Positions 7,282-16,084 are shown, counted from the stretch's first letter. The stretch is 51,751 bases of DNA from Neorhizobium tomejilense (GCA_002968845.1 PVBG01000032.1:1-51751), one strand, 5' to 3'. Notes: generated by a model from the sequence alone, not told the origin. Numbers and translations: made by a program.

Positions 7282-7296
7282 TTAAACGGATGTTTA
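7282..7296 (+). promoter_or_regulatory. CtrA-like half-conserved box upstream of cpdR
   Basis: TTAA-N7-TTTA matches the CtrA consensus TTAA-N7-TTAA at seven of eight positions and lies 67 bases before the cpdR start. CtrA controls many cell-cycle genes in alphaproteobacteria. Sequence match only. Confidence 0.45.
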
Positions 7297-7362
7297 CCGC
7301 GTGTAGGCAGTGTAAGAGATACCGACAACTCTAAAAATTTGCATTGGATAACGGTCCTGGAG

Positions 7363-7725
7363 ATGATTCAGAAAATCCTTCTCGCCGAAGACGATAACGA
7401 CATGCGTCGTTTCCTGGTCAAGGCGCTTGAAAAGGCGGGCTACAAGGTTGCGTCCTTCGACAACGGCGCCAGCGCCTATGATCGCCTGCGCGAAGAGCCC
7501 TTCTCGCTGCTCCTGACCGACATCGTCATGCCGGAAATGGACGGGATCGAACTCGCCCGCCGGGCGACCGAACTCGACCCGGACCTGAAGGTGATGTTCA
7601 TCACCGGCTTTGCAGCCGTCGCGTTGAACTCCGATTCCAAGGCCCCTAAGGATGCCAAGGTGCTGTCGAAGCCCTTCCACCTGCGCGATCTGGTGGACGA
7701 AGTGAACAAGCTTCTGGCGGCCTGA
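7363..7725 (+). CDS. cpdR: Cell-cycle response regulator CpdR
   Basis: A 120-residue stand-alone receiver domain. The acidic pair is ED (residues 9-10), the phospho-acceptor aspartate is residue 53 (LLLTDIVMPEMDGIELARRA), and KVMFITGFAAVALN and VLSKPFHLRDLV carry the Thr and Lys of the receiver. These blocks and the C-terminal LLAA are nearly diagnostic of CpdR. Unphosphorylated CpdR places ClpXP at the cell pole and drives CtrA and other protein degradation; CckA-ChpT phosphorylation turns it off. The start at 7363 matches the family's length and follows CTGGAG; a longer in-frame reading from 7102 runs into the neighbour on the other strand. A CtrA-like box upstream suggests feedback control. 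Confidence 0.93.
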   Translation: MIQKILLAEDDNDMRRFLVKALEKAGYKVASFDNGASAYDRLREEPFSLLLTDIVMPEMDGIELARRATELDPDLKVMFITGFAAVALNSDSKAPKDAKVLSKPFHLRDLVDEVNKLLAA

Positions 7726-7788
7726 GGCCCCGAAAGCCCTGATCTGCAAGGCCTTCAAAAAACCTTCGCATTTCATGGCAAAAACCTG

Positions 7789-7817
7789 TTGACGGCCCGA
7801 CCAGTCTATGGTCTATG
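7789..7817 (+). promoter_or_regulatory. Promoter of tRNA-Val
   Basis: TTGACG (7789-7794), 17 bases and TCTATG (7812-7817) form a vegetative promoter whose start would be a few bases before the mature tRNA at 7831. Confidence 0.7.
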
Positions 7818-7830
7818 CGCCGCCACGGAT

Positions 7831-7905
<75 letters not shown>

Positions 7906-7921
7906 TCCAGTTCAAAACGTT

Positions 7922-7947
7922 AAGAAATCCGCTTCGGCGGATTTCTT
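7922..7947 (+). terminator. Terminator of tRNA-Val
   Basis: An 11-pair perfect hairpin (AAGAAATCCGC/GCGGATTTCTT) closed by a TTCG tetraloop begins 17 bases after the tRNA. The 3' arm ends in TTTCTT and CGTTTCT follows. Confidence 0.82.
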
Positions 7948-8075
7948 CGTTTCTGATCCTCCCCTTAATCTATTCGTTCCAAAACGGCGCACTTGCGCCC
8001 GAAATCCTTCACCAGCCTTGCTGGCGATTTGGTCATCTGCGGCTGTTATGGTGTTACGACATCAAGGAGGTCTAG

Positions 8076-8315
8076 ATGGCGCAGTTCAAGAATTCGGAGC
8101 ATCTCGTCCAGACGAAAGCACCGGCCTTCGAGAAGGATTGGATGCCGGGGCAGAAGGTGCCGAATGCCGGCATTTACCGGTGCAAGACCTGCGGCGACGA
8201 AATCGTCGTGCACAAGGACGCGGCCATCCCTCAGATCCACCACGAGCACACGGTCCTCGGACCGGTAATTTGGAAGCTGCTCGTGTTCGCCCAGAAACAT
8301 CCCTCGCGCCCCTGA
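8076..8315 (+). CDS. Small zinc-ribbon-like protein of unknown function
   Basis: A 79-residue protein with a strong ribosome-binding site (AAGGAGG, 8063-8069) just before the ATG. The centre holds YRCKTCGDEIVVHKD (about residues 34-48), a CxxC knuckle with the GDE turn of zinc ribbons, then HHEH (55-58), which could complete a Cys2His2-type metal site. The C-terminus is amphipathic or hydrophobic (VIWKLLVFAQ). There is no signal peptide. It is probably a single-gene transcript ending at the terminator at 8469. I do not recognise a named family; real coding status is supported by the ribosome-binding site and metal motif. Confidence 0.75.
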   Translation: MAQFKNSEHLVQTKAPAFEKDWMPGQKVPNAGIYRCKTCGDEIVVHKDAAIPQIHHEHTVLGPVIWKLLVFAQKHPSRP

Positions 8316-8468
8316 CCTCCGCATCTGCGCAGAACAGTTACCGCCGTTTCGAGACCGGTCTCTTTTTTCGCCGGAGCGTACCGAATCGGCCCCAACCCGC
8401 CTCGTAACACGACATCGAATATGCCAGATGCGACCTACCGCGTCTTTGATGCGGATTTTCCCCAATTT

Positions 8469-8498
8469 GCCCCGCCCGACCTTCGGCGGGGCTTTTTT
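8469..8498 (+). terminator. Intrinsic terminator downstream of the small zinc-ribbon gene
   Basis: GCCCCGCC (8469-8476) pairs with GGCGGGGC (8485-8492) around an eight-base loop and is followed by six Ts. It closes plus-strand transcription ahead of the minus-strand genes. The 153 bases between the zinc-ribbon stop and this hairpin contain only a GAGACCGGTCTC palindrome followed by Ts (8351-8368), a possible weaker terminator. Confidence 0.8.
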
Positions 8499-8549
8499 GT
8501 TTCAGCGGCACGGTTCCTCGCGCTTGACGCCCCGAGGATGTCAGGGGAA

Positions 8550-8723
8550 TCAGAGAATCGCATTGCCGGCGGCAAAGGCGAGCACGACGAAAATCAGGAA
8601 AACGACAAGGAAGATGAAGAACAGGATTTTCGCGATCCCTGCCGTCGCGGCGGAAATGCCCGAAAAGCCGAGGAAACCGGAAATCAGCGAGATGACCAGA
8701 AAGATGAGAGCCCATTTCAGCAT
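8550..8723 (-). CDS. DUF1328 small inner-membrane protein
   Basis: A 57-residue protein with two transmembrane helices (about residues 4-24 and 30-54) and the hallmark DUF1328/YtjA sequence MLKWALIFLVISLISGFLGF followed by ISAATAGIAKILF. Members are widespread, often stress-induced, and of unknown function. I start at 8723 because the family begins MLxWAL and GAAGGA lies 8-13 bases upstream; a 20-residue upstream extension is unlike the family. Confidence 0.88.
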   Translation of the reverse strand: MLKWALIFLVISLISGFLGFSGISAATAGIAKILFFIFLVVFLIFVVLAFAAGNAIL

Positions 8724-8783
8724 GGAATTGTTTCCTTCACGTTGATGGTCCGATAACGCGAAGAAATGTTCCAGGGTTCCCAA

Positions 8784-9833
8784 TCAGCGCAGGACGTGGG
8801 CGGCTCCGGCCACGCCGATCGTCACCCGGTCGCCGACGAAAAGCGTCTCGCGGCTGGGAATGTCGAGCCGGAAGGAGAAGCCTTGCGGATCGCCGCCAAG
8901 CCTGATCCGGACATCCGAGGTCGGGCCGCAGAAATTGATCTCGGCGATCGTGCCTGAAGCCCCCTCGCCGCCATTGTGGCCGCCGGCTTGACTGACCGTG
9001 ACCTGTTCCGGCCGCAGCATGATTTGGGCCTTGCCGCGATAGGCGATATCGTCGACCGGCAGCACGCCCAGTGGGCTTTTTGCCTGTCCGTCGGCGATAT
9101 CCGCCGGCATCACGATCGCCTCGCCGAGGAAAGCCGCTGTCGCCGCATCGACGGGCCTGGAATAGACCTCGCGCGGAGAACCGACCTGCGCGAACCGGCC
9201 GGCGCGCATCACCGCCACCTGGTCGGCAAAAGCGAGCGCCTCGCCCTGGTCGTGGGTCACCAGAAGCGTGGTGATGCCGGCGGCCGTCAGCACGTCAGTC
9301 ACCGCCTTGCGGGTGGCGGCTCTCAGACCCGTATCCAGCGCCGAGAAGGGCTCGTCGAGCAGCATCAGCCTCGGCTTGCGTGCCAAGGCCCTCGCAAGCG
9401 CCACGCGCTGCTGTTGGCCGCCTGAGAGCTGGTCCGGCTTGCGGGAGAGCATGGCCGCGTCAAGCCCGACCATGTCCATCAGCTCTGCGATGCGGGCACT
9501 CTTGACCGAGGCCTCCGCCTCCAGCCCGAAACCGATATTCTGCCGGATCGTCAGATGCGGAAACAGGCAGCCGTCCTGCGCCACGATGCCGATACCGCGC
9601 TTGTGCGCCGGCACCTGGGACGAGCCGTCGGCGAGCGTCTGGCCATCGAACACGATACGGCCTTCATCCGGCGCGTCGAAGCCGGCAACCAGGCGCAGAA
9701 GCGTGGTCTTGCCGCATCCGGACGGACCGACAATCGCCGTGCGGCTGCCGGCTGTCACCGACAGGTCGATCCCGTCGAGGGCTGCGACGGAGCCATACTG
9801 TTTGCGCAGGGAGGTCAGGGTAAGCAGCGTCAT
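8784..9833 (-). CDS. fbpC: Iron(III) ABC transporter ATP-binding protein
   Basis: A 349-residue ATPase. Walker A GPSGCGKTT (residues 36-44), signature LSGGQQQR (136-143) and Walker B LMLLDEP are intact, followed by a C-terminal TOBE domain (about 270-349). It powers ferric iron import with FbpB and FbpA. Its ATG overlaps the end of the permease gene by four bases. ATPases of the spermidine/thiamine/iron group are similar; the iron assignment comes from the permease and binding protein of the same operon. Confidence 0.88.
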   Translation of the reverse strand: MTLLTLTSLRKQYGSVAALDGIDLSVTAGSRTAIVGPSGCGKTTLLRLVAGFDAPDEGRIVFDGQTLADGSSQVPAHKRGIGIVAQDGCLFPHLTIRQNIGFGLEAEASVKSARIAELMDMVGLDAAMLSRKPDQLSGGQQQRVALARALARKPRLMLLDEPFSALDTGLRAATRKAVTDVLTAAGITTLLVTHDQGEALAFADQVAVMRAGRFAQVGSPREVYSRPVDAATAAFLGEAIVMPADIADGQAKSPLGVLPVDDIAYRGKAQIMLRPEQVTVSQAGGHNGGEGASGTIAEINFCGPTSDVRIRLGGDPQGFSFRLDIPSRETLFVGDRVTIGVAGAAHVLR

Positions 9834-11398
9834 CGCCCGGCGATCTTTTTCGATTGGTGATGGAGAAGAAAGGTGAGCGGCAGCGAGAAGGCGACCATCA
9901 GCACCGCATAAGGCGCCGCACCGGCATAGTCGATCTCGCCGGTCAGCGCCCAGAAGGCCATGGCGAGCGTGCGGGTGCCGTTCGGCGCCAGCATCTGGGT
10001 GGCGGTGAGCTCGTTCATGATGCCCAGCGAAGAGAGCGCAACGCCGGCCGCAGCCCCCGGTGCGGCAAGCCGGATCGTGGTCGCAAGCAGCGCGTTGCCC
10101 GGCGACCGGCCGAGGCTAGCGGCCGCCTGTTCGATCTCGACCGGCACCTGCGCAATGCTGGCCCGCAGGCTCACCAGCGCCCGCGGCAGAAACATCACCA
10201 CATAGGCGAGCACGATGGTCGCAACGCTCTGGTAGAGCGGCAGCATGGTCCGCACGGTGATGGTGACGAGCGCCAGCGCCACGACGACGCCCGGCATCGA
10301 ACTCGCAAGATAATAGCAGCCTTCGAGGAACCGGCTGGCACGGGTCGGCCGGCGCACGGAGAGCCAGGCGATCGGCACGGCGGCCGCAGTCGTCGCAAGC
10401 CCGCCGACCAGGCAGATGACCAGCGTCTGCCACAGCGCCAGCCCGACCTCGTCGATCCGCCAGACGCCTGCACCACCGGCGATCAGCCAGCGACCGAGCG
10501 TCAGCACCGGAATGCCGAGCGCAAAGGCGGCGGTCGCGGCCGGCAGAAGGAGAGCGACGTATTTCCACCGGCCGAGCCGGGCGATCTTCGGCCGGCGGGC
10601 GACGCCGGATCCGAGCCGCGCATAGCGGCTGTGGCCGCGCAGCGAAGCTTCGAGGCCGAGCAGCACGAAACAGCAGAGCACCAGCACCAGCGCCAGCATA
10701 TAGGCGGCGACACCGTTATAGGTCGATTGGAACTGGTCGAGAATGGCGGTCGTGAACGTGTCGAAGCGGATCATCGCAAACAGACCGTATTCGGCCAAGA
10801 GATGCAGGCCGATCAGCAGCGCGCCGCCGCAGAGGGCAAGCCGGAGCTGCGGCAGCACGACGCGCCGGAAGACGGCGAAGGGCGCCAGCCCCAGCGAAGC
10901 CGCCTGGTCCTCCAGAGCGGGATCGAGAAGCCGGAACGCGGCGGAAAGCGGAAGATAGAGAAAGGGGAAATAAGCGACGACCGAGATCGCAACACCGGCG
11001 GGAAGGCCGTTGAAAGCGGGCCACATCCCGATCCAGGCATAGGAGTGCACGAAGGCGGGCACGGCAAGCGGCGTGACGCAGAGCCAGGACCAGAACCGCG
11101 CGCCCGGCAGGTCGCTGCGCTCCGTCAGCCAGGCGAGCGCGACGCCGAGCACGGCGCAGATTGGAATAGTGAAGACGACGAGCAGGACCGTGTTGGCCAG
11201 CAGATCGCCGACCCGCGAGCGGAAAATCAGCTGCGAGGCCATCTCCCAACCTGTCACTACCGCTGCCCATAACACGAAGCCGAGCGGCAGGAGCGCCAGC
11301 AAAGCCACCACGACCGCGATCGTCAGCGTCCAGGACGACGCCGCCGGCAGGCGGTGTCGCGGCGCGATGGAGATCCTGGTATCTGTGGTGGAAGTCAT
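9830..11398 (-). CDS. fbpB: Iron(III) ABC transporter permease (fused two-half type)
   Basis: A 522-residue inner-membrane permease with about 12 helices and two copies of the binding-protein-dependent transport domain (around residues 55-260 and 330-520), as in FbpB/AfuB/SfuB proteins where two permease halves are fused. The second coupling loop reads EQAAASLGRSPGNALLATTI. I start at 11398: an in-frame ATG at 11422 lies inside the 3' arm of a 13-pair hairpin and would be poorly accessible. Neither start has a strong ribosome-binding site. It is the second gene of fbpABC. Confidence 0.87.
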   Translation of the reverse strand: MTSTTDTRISIAPRHRLPAASSWTLTIAVVVALLALLPLGFVLWAAVVTGWEMASQLIFRSRVGDLLANTVLLVVFTIPICAVLGVALAWLTERSDLPGARFWSWLCVTPLAVPAFVHSYAWIGMWPAFNGLPAGVAISVVAYFPFLYLPLSAAFRLLDPALEDQAASLGLAPFAVFRRVVLPQLRLALCGGALLIGLHLLAEYGLFAMIRFDTFTTAILDQFQSTYNGVAAYMLALVLVLCCFVLLGLEASLRGHSRYARLGSGVARRPKIARLGRWKYVALLLPAATAAFALGIPVLTLGRWLIAGGAGVWRIDEVGLALWQTLVICLVGGLATTAAAVPIAWLSVRRPTRASRFLEGCYYLASSMPGVVVALALVTITVRTMLPLYQSVATIVLAYVVMFLPRALVSLRASIAQVPVEIEQAAASLGRSPGNALLATTIRLAAPGAAAGVALSSLGIMNELTATQMLAPNGTRTLAMAFWALTGEIDYAGAAPYAVLMVAFSLPLTFLLHHQSKKIAGR

Positions 11399-11415
11399 TG
11401 CCGGTCCGAAAATAC

Positions 11416-11446
11416 GAGACATCGCAGGTACGCCCTGCGATGTCTC
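11416..11446 (-). promoter_or_regulatory. Strong intercistronic hairpin between fbpA and fbpB
   Basis: A perfect 13-base inverted repeat (GAGACATCGCAGG at 11416-11428, CCTGCGATGTCTC at 11434-11446) with a five-base loop fills most of the 72-base gap between the fbpA stop and the fbpB start. On the transcript it is followed by GUAUUUUC. Such hairpins protect the 3' end of binding-protein mRNA or attenuate readthrough, so that the binding protein exceeds the permease. Confidence 0.7.
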
Positions 11447-11470
11447 CGTGCAACTGTTATCGACCGCTTT

Positions 11471-12484
11471 TTAGAGCAGGCCGGCGGCGGTCATCATGTC
11501 GGTGACCTTGGCGTTGTTGAGGGTCGAAGGCTCGACCTTCGGGGCCTGCAGATCGGCGATCGGGGTCAGCATCTTGTTGGAAGCCTCCCCCTTGCCGACG
11601 GCGTATTCAAAGGCGGTACCGTCGCGCAAGATCTTCTGGCCGCCCTTGCCGGTGACCCACTTCAGGAAGGTCTGCGCCTGTTCCTTGTGCTTGGAGGAGG
11701 CGAGGATGCCGCCGCCCGAGATCGACACGAAGGCGCCCGGATCCTGGTTCTTGAAATAATGCATGCCGATGTTCTTGGTGTTCTCGCCGGTCTTCGCGAC
11801 GTCGCCGAAATAGTAGTAGTGATAGATCAGGGCGCCTTCGAACTGGCCGGCATTGACCGCCTTCATCGCTGTCGAGTTGCCGCGGATCGGGGTCGCATTT
11901 TCCTTCATGCCCTTCAGCCAGGCAGCGGTCGCTTCTTCGCCCTTGAGCTGCAGCAGCGCACCGACGATCGCCTGGAAATCGGCGCCCGACGGAGATGCCG
12001 TCCAGCGGCCCTTCCATTCCGGCTTGGCAAGGTCGAGCATCGACTTCGGCAGCTTGTCTCCAGTCAGCTTGGTCTTGTCATAGACAAAAACGGTCGAGCG
12101 GGCAGCGATGCCGACCCAGTTGCCGTTGGCCGGATGGAAACCCGGCAAAACCTGGTCGAGGGTTGCCTTGTCGACCGGCGCGAAAAGGCCCTTGCCGTCG
12201 ACCAGCACCATGGCCGGCGAATTTTCGGTCAGGAACACGTCGGCCGGCGAATTGGCGCCTTCCTGGACGATCTGGTTGGCGACTTCGAGGTCGCTGCCCT
12301 GGCGGATGGTGACCGCGATGCCGGTCTCTTCCGTAAAGGCCTTCACCCATTCCTTGGTCAGCCCTTCGTGCTGGGCATTATAGATAGTGAGACTGTCGGC
12401 CACCTGCGCCGAAGCCGGCGACGATAGGGACAGAACGGAAAAAGCCAGGGCAACGCCCGCGGCCAAGGTGAATGAAGCTTTCAA
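11471..12484 (-). CDS. fbpA: Periplasmic iron(III)-binding protein of ABC transporter
   Basis: A 337-residue periplasmic binding protein. A Sec signal peptide (about residues 1-26, ending SSPASA) precedes the mature domain LTIYNAQHEGLTKEWVKAF, typical of FbpA-type class II ferric-binding proteins. YHYYYFGD (about residue 220) supplies the adjacent tyrosines that bind Fe3+ in this family. GGAGG precedes the start and a promoter lies 40-70 bases upstream. It is first in an operon with fbpB and fbpC. I saw no clear RirA, Fur or Irr operator, so iron control is assumed rather than seen. Confidence 0.9.
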   Translation of the reverse strand: MKASFTLAAGVALAFSVLSLSSPASAQVADSLTIYNAQHEGLTKEWVKAFTEETGIAVTIRQGSDLEVANQIVQEGANSPADVFLTENSPAMVLVDGKGLFAPVDKATLDQVLPGFHPANGNWVGIAARSTVFVYDKTKLTGDKLPKSMLDLAKPEWKGRWTASPSGADFQAIVGALLQLKGEEATAAWLKGMKENATPIRGNSTAMKAVNAGQFEGALIYHYYYFGDVAKTGENTKNIGMHYFKNQDPGAFVSISGGGILASSKHKEQAQTFLKWVTGKGGQKILRDGTAFEYAVGKGEASNKMLTPIADLQAPKVEPSTLNNAKVTDMMTAAGLL

Positions 12485-12523
12485 GGTCGCCTCCGCAAGA
12501 GAGTCAGGAATTTGACGAGCCCG

Positions 12524-12552
12524 TCATAACCAAAGCAGAGATTTGTGGTCAA
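12524..12552 (-). promoter_or_regulatory. Probable fbpABC promoter
   Basis: On the minus strand TTGACC (12547-12552), 17 bases and TTATGA (12524-12529) precede fbpA by about 40 bases. The rest of the gap to the helicase gene (12553-12807) shows no small ORF, tRNA or strong hairpin. Confidence 0.55.
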
Positions 12553-12807
12553 GTTTATTCCCGTGACAGGCATAACAAAAGCGTGATTTACCTTTAAAAT
12601 ACAAACAGATACAGCAGGAGACGCGAATTGATCGCGGCACCGGGCCGTGGTGTGCAAATTGTACTTGGGCGGAAATTGCCGCCGGCCGCATCGTCGCAAT
12701 CTTCCGGCCCGCGGGCAAGTTGGCGACTTGCCGCATAAGTGCCGACGCGGATTTCCGCGCAGGCCCACGAATCAGCTATGGCTAATTCGAACACATCGGG
12801 AACGGGC

Positions 12808-14877
12808 ATGGCTGTTGCTTATCTGGAAAAGCTGAATGATGCGCAACGGCGTGCGGTCGAGCACGGCTCGGACGTGCCCAAGGGCGGCCCCGCCGGGCCT
12901 TTGCTGGTCATCGCCGGCGCCGGTTCCGGCAAGACCAACACGCTCGCCCATCGCGTCGCGCACCTGATCGTCTCGGGCGCCGACCCGCGCCGCATCCTGC
13001 TGATGACCTTTTCCCGCCGCGCGGCCTCGGAAATGGGCCGCCGGGTCGAGCGCATCTGCGCGCAGGTTCTGGGCGCAAATGCCGGCATCATGACCGACGC
13101 ACTTGCCTGGGCCGGCACCTTTCACGGCATCGGCGCCCGGCTGCTCCGCCTCTACGCCGAACAGATCGGCCTCGACCACGATTTCACCATCCACGACCGC
13201 GAAGATTCCGCCGACCTGATGAACCTGGTGCGCCACGAACTCGGCTTCTCGAAGACCGAGAACCGGTTTCCCACCAAAGGCACCTGTCTGCAGATCTATT
13301 CCCGTGCGGTGAATTCCGAAACGCCTCTGGACGAGGTGCTGAAACTCTATTTCCCCTGGTGCTCCGCCTGGGAACCGCAACTGCGCGAACTGTTCGCCTC
13401 CTATGTCGAGGCCAAGCAGGCCCAGAATGTCCTCGATTACGACGACCTCCTGCTCTACTGGGCGCAGATGATGAGCGAGCCGGCGATTGCGCAGGATGTC
13501 GGCGGCCGTTTCGACCATGTCCTCGTCGACGAATACCAGGACACCAACCGCCTGCAATCGTCGATCCTGATGGCGATGAAACCCGGCGGCATCGGCCTTA
13601 CCGTGGTGGGTGACGACGCCCAGTCGATCTATTCCTTCCGCGCCGCCACGATCCGCAACATTCTCGATTTCCCGAACACGTTCGATCCGCCGGCCAACAT
13701 CGTCACCCTCGACCGCAACTACCGCTCGACGAATACGATTCTGGCCGCCGCCAACGGCGTCATCGATCTCGCCCGCGAGCGCTTCACCAAGAACCTCTGG
13801 ACCGAGCGCCAGTCTGAGGAGCGCCCCCGCCTCGTCGTGGTCAAGGACGAGACCGAGCAGGCCAATTACATCGTCGAAAAGATCCTCGAAAACCGCGAAA
13901 CCGGCATGACGCTCAAGCAGCAGGCCGTGCTGTTCCGCGCGTCGCATCATTCCGGCCCGCTCGAAGTCGAGCTCACCCGCCGCAACATCCCCTTCGTGAA
14001 ATTCGGCGGCCTGAAATTCCTCGACAGCGCTCATGTCAAGGACATGCTGGCGGCGCTGCGTTTCGCCCAGAACCCGCGCGACCGCGTCGCCGGCTTCCGG
14101 CTGATGCAGCTCATCCCCGGCATCGGCCCGCAGACGGCCGGAAAAATCCTCGATGCGATCGCCGCCGATCCCGAGCCGCTCGCAGCCCTCCAGGAAATCC
14201 CGGCCCCGCCGCGGTCCGGTGCCGACTGGCCGGCCTTTGTCGACATGCTCGCCGCGATCCGCAAGGGCAAAGGCTGGCCGTCCGAGATCGGCCTTGCCCG
14301 CCAGTGGTACGAGCCGCATCTCGTCCGCATCCACGAGGACGCCGAGACCCGCAAGGCCGACCTTTTGCAGCTAGAACAGATCGCCTCGGGTTATGCCTCT
14401 CGCGAACGGTTCCTCACCGAACTGACCCTCGACCCGCCGGATGCGACCAGCGCCGAATCCGGCACGCCTCTGCTCGACGAGGATTATCTGATCCTCTCGA
14501 CCATCCATTCGTCCAAGGGCCAGGAATGGCGGTCGGTCTTCCTCTTGAACTGCGTCGACGGCTGCATCCCCTCCGACCTCGGCGTCGGTTCGACCGCCGA
14601 AATAGAGGAGGAGCGCCGCCTCCTCTACGTCGCGATGACGCGGGCCAAGGACCACCTGCACCTGATGACGCCGCAGCGTTTCTTCGTGCACGGCCAGGCT
14701 TCGCAGGGCGACCGCCACGTCTACGCCGCCCGCACCCGCTTCATCCCGGCAACCCTGCTGCAATTCTTCGAAACCGCCGCCTGGCCGGTCGTCGCCCAGA
14801 TGACCGACGCCGAACGCCAGGCCCGCCACCAGGTCCGCATCGACGTCACCGCCCGCATGCGCGGCATGTGGCGGTAA
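12808..14877 (+). CDS. UvrD/Rep-family (SF1A) DNA helicase
   Basis: A 689-residue ATP-dependent 3'-5' helicase with all core motifs: Q motif LNDAQRRAVEHG, motif I GAGSGKT (residues 37-43), Ia TFSRRAASEM, motif II VLVDEYQDTN (about 238-247), III GDDAQSIYSFRAA, IV NYRST, V TIHSSKGQEW and VI RRLLYVAMTRAKD. It lacks the long C-terminal region of UvrD proper and belongs to the shorter Rep/PcrA-like group common in rhizobia; a repair or replication role is inferred. In-frame ATGs at 12739 and 12778 would add 23 or 10 residues; I chose 12808 because conserved sequence starts there. Confidence 0.87.
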   Translation: MAVAYLEKLNDAQRRAVEHGSDVPKGGPAGPLLVIAGAGSGKTNTLAHRVAHLIVSGADPRRILLMTFSRRAASEMGRRVERICAQVLGANAGIMTDALAWAGTFHGIGARLLRLYAEQIGLDHDFTIHDREDSADLMNLVRHELGFSKTENRFPTKGTCLQIYSRAVNSETPLDEVLKLYFPWCSAWEPQLRELFASYVEAKQAQNVLDYDDLLLYWAQMMSEPAIAQDVGGRFDHVLVDEYQDTNRLQSSILMAMKPGGIGLTVVGDDAQSIYSFRAATIRNILDFPNTFDPPANIVTLDRNYRSTNTILAAANGVIDLARERFTKNLWTERQSEERPRLVVVKDETEQANYIVEKILENRETGMTLKQQAVLFRASHHSGPLEVELTRRNIPFVKFGGLKFLDSAHVKDMLAALRFAQNPRDRVAGFRLMQLIPGIGPQTAGKILDAIAADPEPLAALQEIPAPPRSGADWPAFVDMLAAIRKGKGWPSEIGLARQWYEPHLVRIHEDAETRKADLLQLEQIASGYASRERFLTELTLDPPDATSAESGTPLLDEDYLILSTIHSSKGQEWRSVFLLNCVDGCIPSDLGVGSTAEIEEERRLLYVAMTRAKDHLHLMTPQRFFVHGQASQGDRHVYAARTRFIPATLLQFFETAAWPVVAQMTDAERQARHQVRIDVTARMRGMWR

Positions 14878-14930
14878 CAAAACTGTCCTAAGACTCGCCA
14901 GCAATCTGCCACGGAACCGGACGAATTCTT

Positions 14931-15986
14931 ATGGACAAAATCGCAGTATTCGATGGGCATAACGATGCGGTCCAGTTCATGCTGGACTACAAACCCGGCG
15001 GCAGGGATTTCCTGGCTCGCTCGGATGCCGGCCATCTCGATCTTCCCCGGGCGATAGAAGGACACCTTGTCGGCGGATTGTTTGCGCTGCAGGCCCATCC
15101 GGAGCGCAAGCCGGAAAACGATTTGACGGTCACCGACGATGGTTATGAGGTCCGTTATGCCGACGCCCTGGAAGAGAGTTATGCCCGCCGGCTGATCGAC
15201 GCCCAGCTTGCTGCCATCAATCTATTGATCCGGCGCTCAAGTGGCCGGATGCGCCTCGCGACCGATGTCGGCAGCATCGAGACGGCCCGGGCGGAATCCG
15301 CCTTCGCGGTCGTTCTTCATATGGAAGGCGCCGAGGCGATCGGCCCCGATCTCGACTATCTCCATGTCCTGCACATGGCGGGCCTGCGTTCGCTCGGCCC
15401 GGTCTGGAGCCGCCCGAATATATTCGGCTACGGCGTGCCTTTCGCTTATCCGAGGTCGCCTGACACCGGCCCAGGCCTGACGGATATTGGCAAGGAACTG
15501 GTGAGAGCCTGTAATGCCCTCGGCATCATGATCGACCTTGCGCATCTGAACGAACGGGGCTTCTGGGATGTGGCCACCTTGAGCTCCGCTCCCCTCGTCG
15601 CGACGCATGCCTGTGCTCATGCACTCTGCCCCTCCACCCGCAACCTCACCGATCGGCAGCTTGACGCCATCCGCGATACGGACGGGGTCATCGGCTTCAA
15701 CCTCGCCGTCTACGATATCCGTGCCGACGCACATCTGGACGAAAACACCCCTCTCGACACTGTTGTCTCCCACATCGGATATCTGATCGACCGTGTTGGC
15801 GTGGACCGCGTGGCGCTGGGGTCGGACTTCGACGGCACAGTAGTGCCCCGCGAGATCGGGGATGCGAGCGGCCTGCCGCATCTCTTCGCTGCCATGCGCA
15901 AGGCCGGTTTCGACGAACCGACCTTGAGAAAATTCGCCTTCGACAACTGGCTCCGCGTCTTCCGCCTCACCTGGAAGAACAACTGA
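14931..15986 (+). CDS. Membrane dipeptidase (peptidase family M19, renal dipeptidase-like)
   Basis: A 351-residue zinc dipeptidase. The metal ligands are visible: DGHNDAV (HxD, about residues 9-15), EGAEAIG (bridging Glu), the histidines in IDLAHLNERGFW and ATHACAHAL, and the aspartate in LGSDFDGTV. Family members cleave dipeptides, including some with a D-residue. No signal peptide is evident, so a cytoplasmic location is likely despite the family name. It stands alone between the helicase and a hydrolase. Confidence 0.88.
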   Translation: MDKIAVFDGHNDAVQFMLDYKPGGRDFLARSDAGHLDLPRAIEGHLVGGLFALQAHPERKPENDLTVTDDGYEVRYADALEESYARRLIDAQLAAINLLIRRSSGRMRLATDVGSIETARAESAFAVVLHMEGAEAIGPDLDYLHVLHMAGLRSLGPVWSRPNIFGYGVPFAYPRSPDTGPGLTDIGKELVRACNALGIMIDLAHLNERGFWDVATLSSAPLVATHACAHALCPSTRNLTDRQLDAIRDTDGVIGFNLAVYDIRADAHLDENTPLDTVVSHIGYLIDRVGVDRVALGSDFDGTVVPREIGDASGLPHLFAAMRKAGFDEPTLRKFAFDNWLRVFRLTWKNN

Positions 15987-16084
15987 ACAGCCGTATTCCA
16001 CCAAACCTGTCCCCTCGCCTGTCGCATTGACTCCACCCGACCCGGATGGGAAACAACCGGCATCGTTCAGACGGGAGGGGATGA

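Noticed and set aside
8351..8368. GAGACCGGTCTC palindrome followed by six Ts
   Set aside because: At most four pairs once a loop is allowed; the better terminator for the upstream gene is at 8469-8498, so it was not listed separately.
9854..11272. 472-residue plus-strand open frame across fbpB
   Set aside because: Composition is Arg/Gln/His-rich, as expected of the complement of a membrane protein; the minus-strand permease is clearly the real gene.
12772..14334. 520-residue open frame on the minus strand opposite the helicase gene
   Set aside because: Shadow of a high-GC gene: the plus-strand frame has all helicase motifs, while the antisense product is Asp/Gly/Arg-rich and matches no fold.
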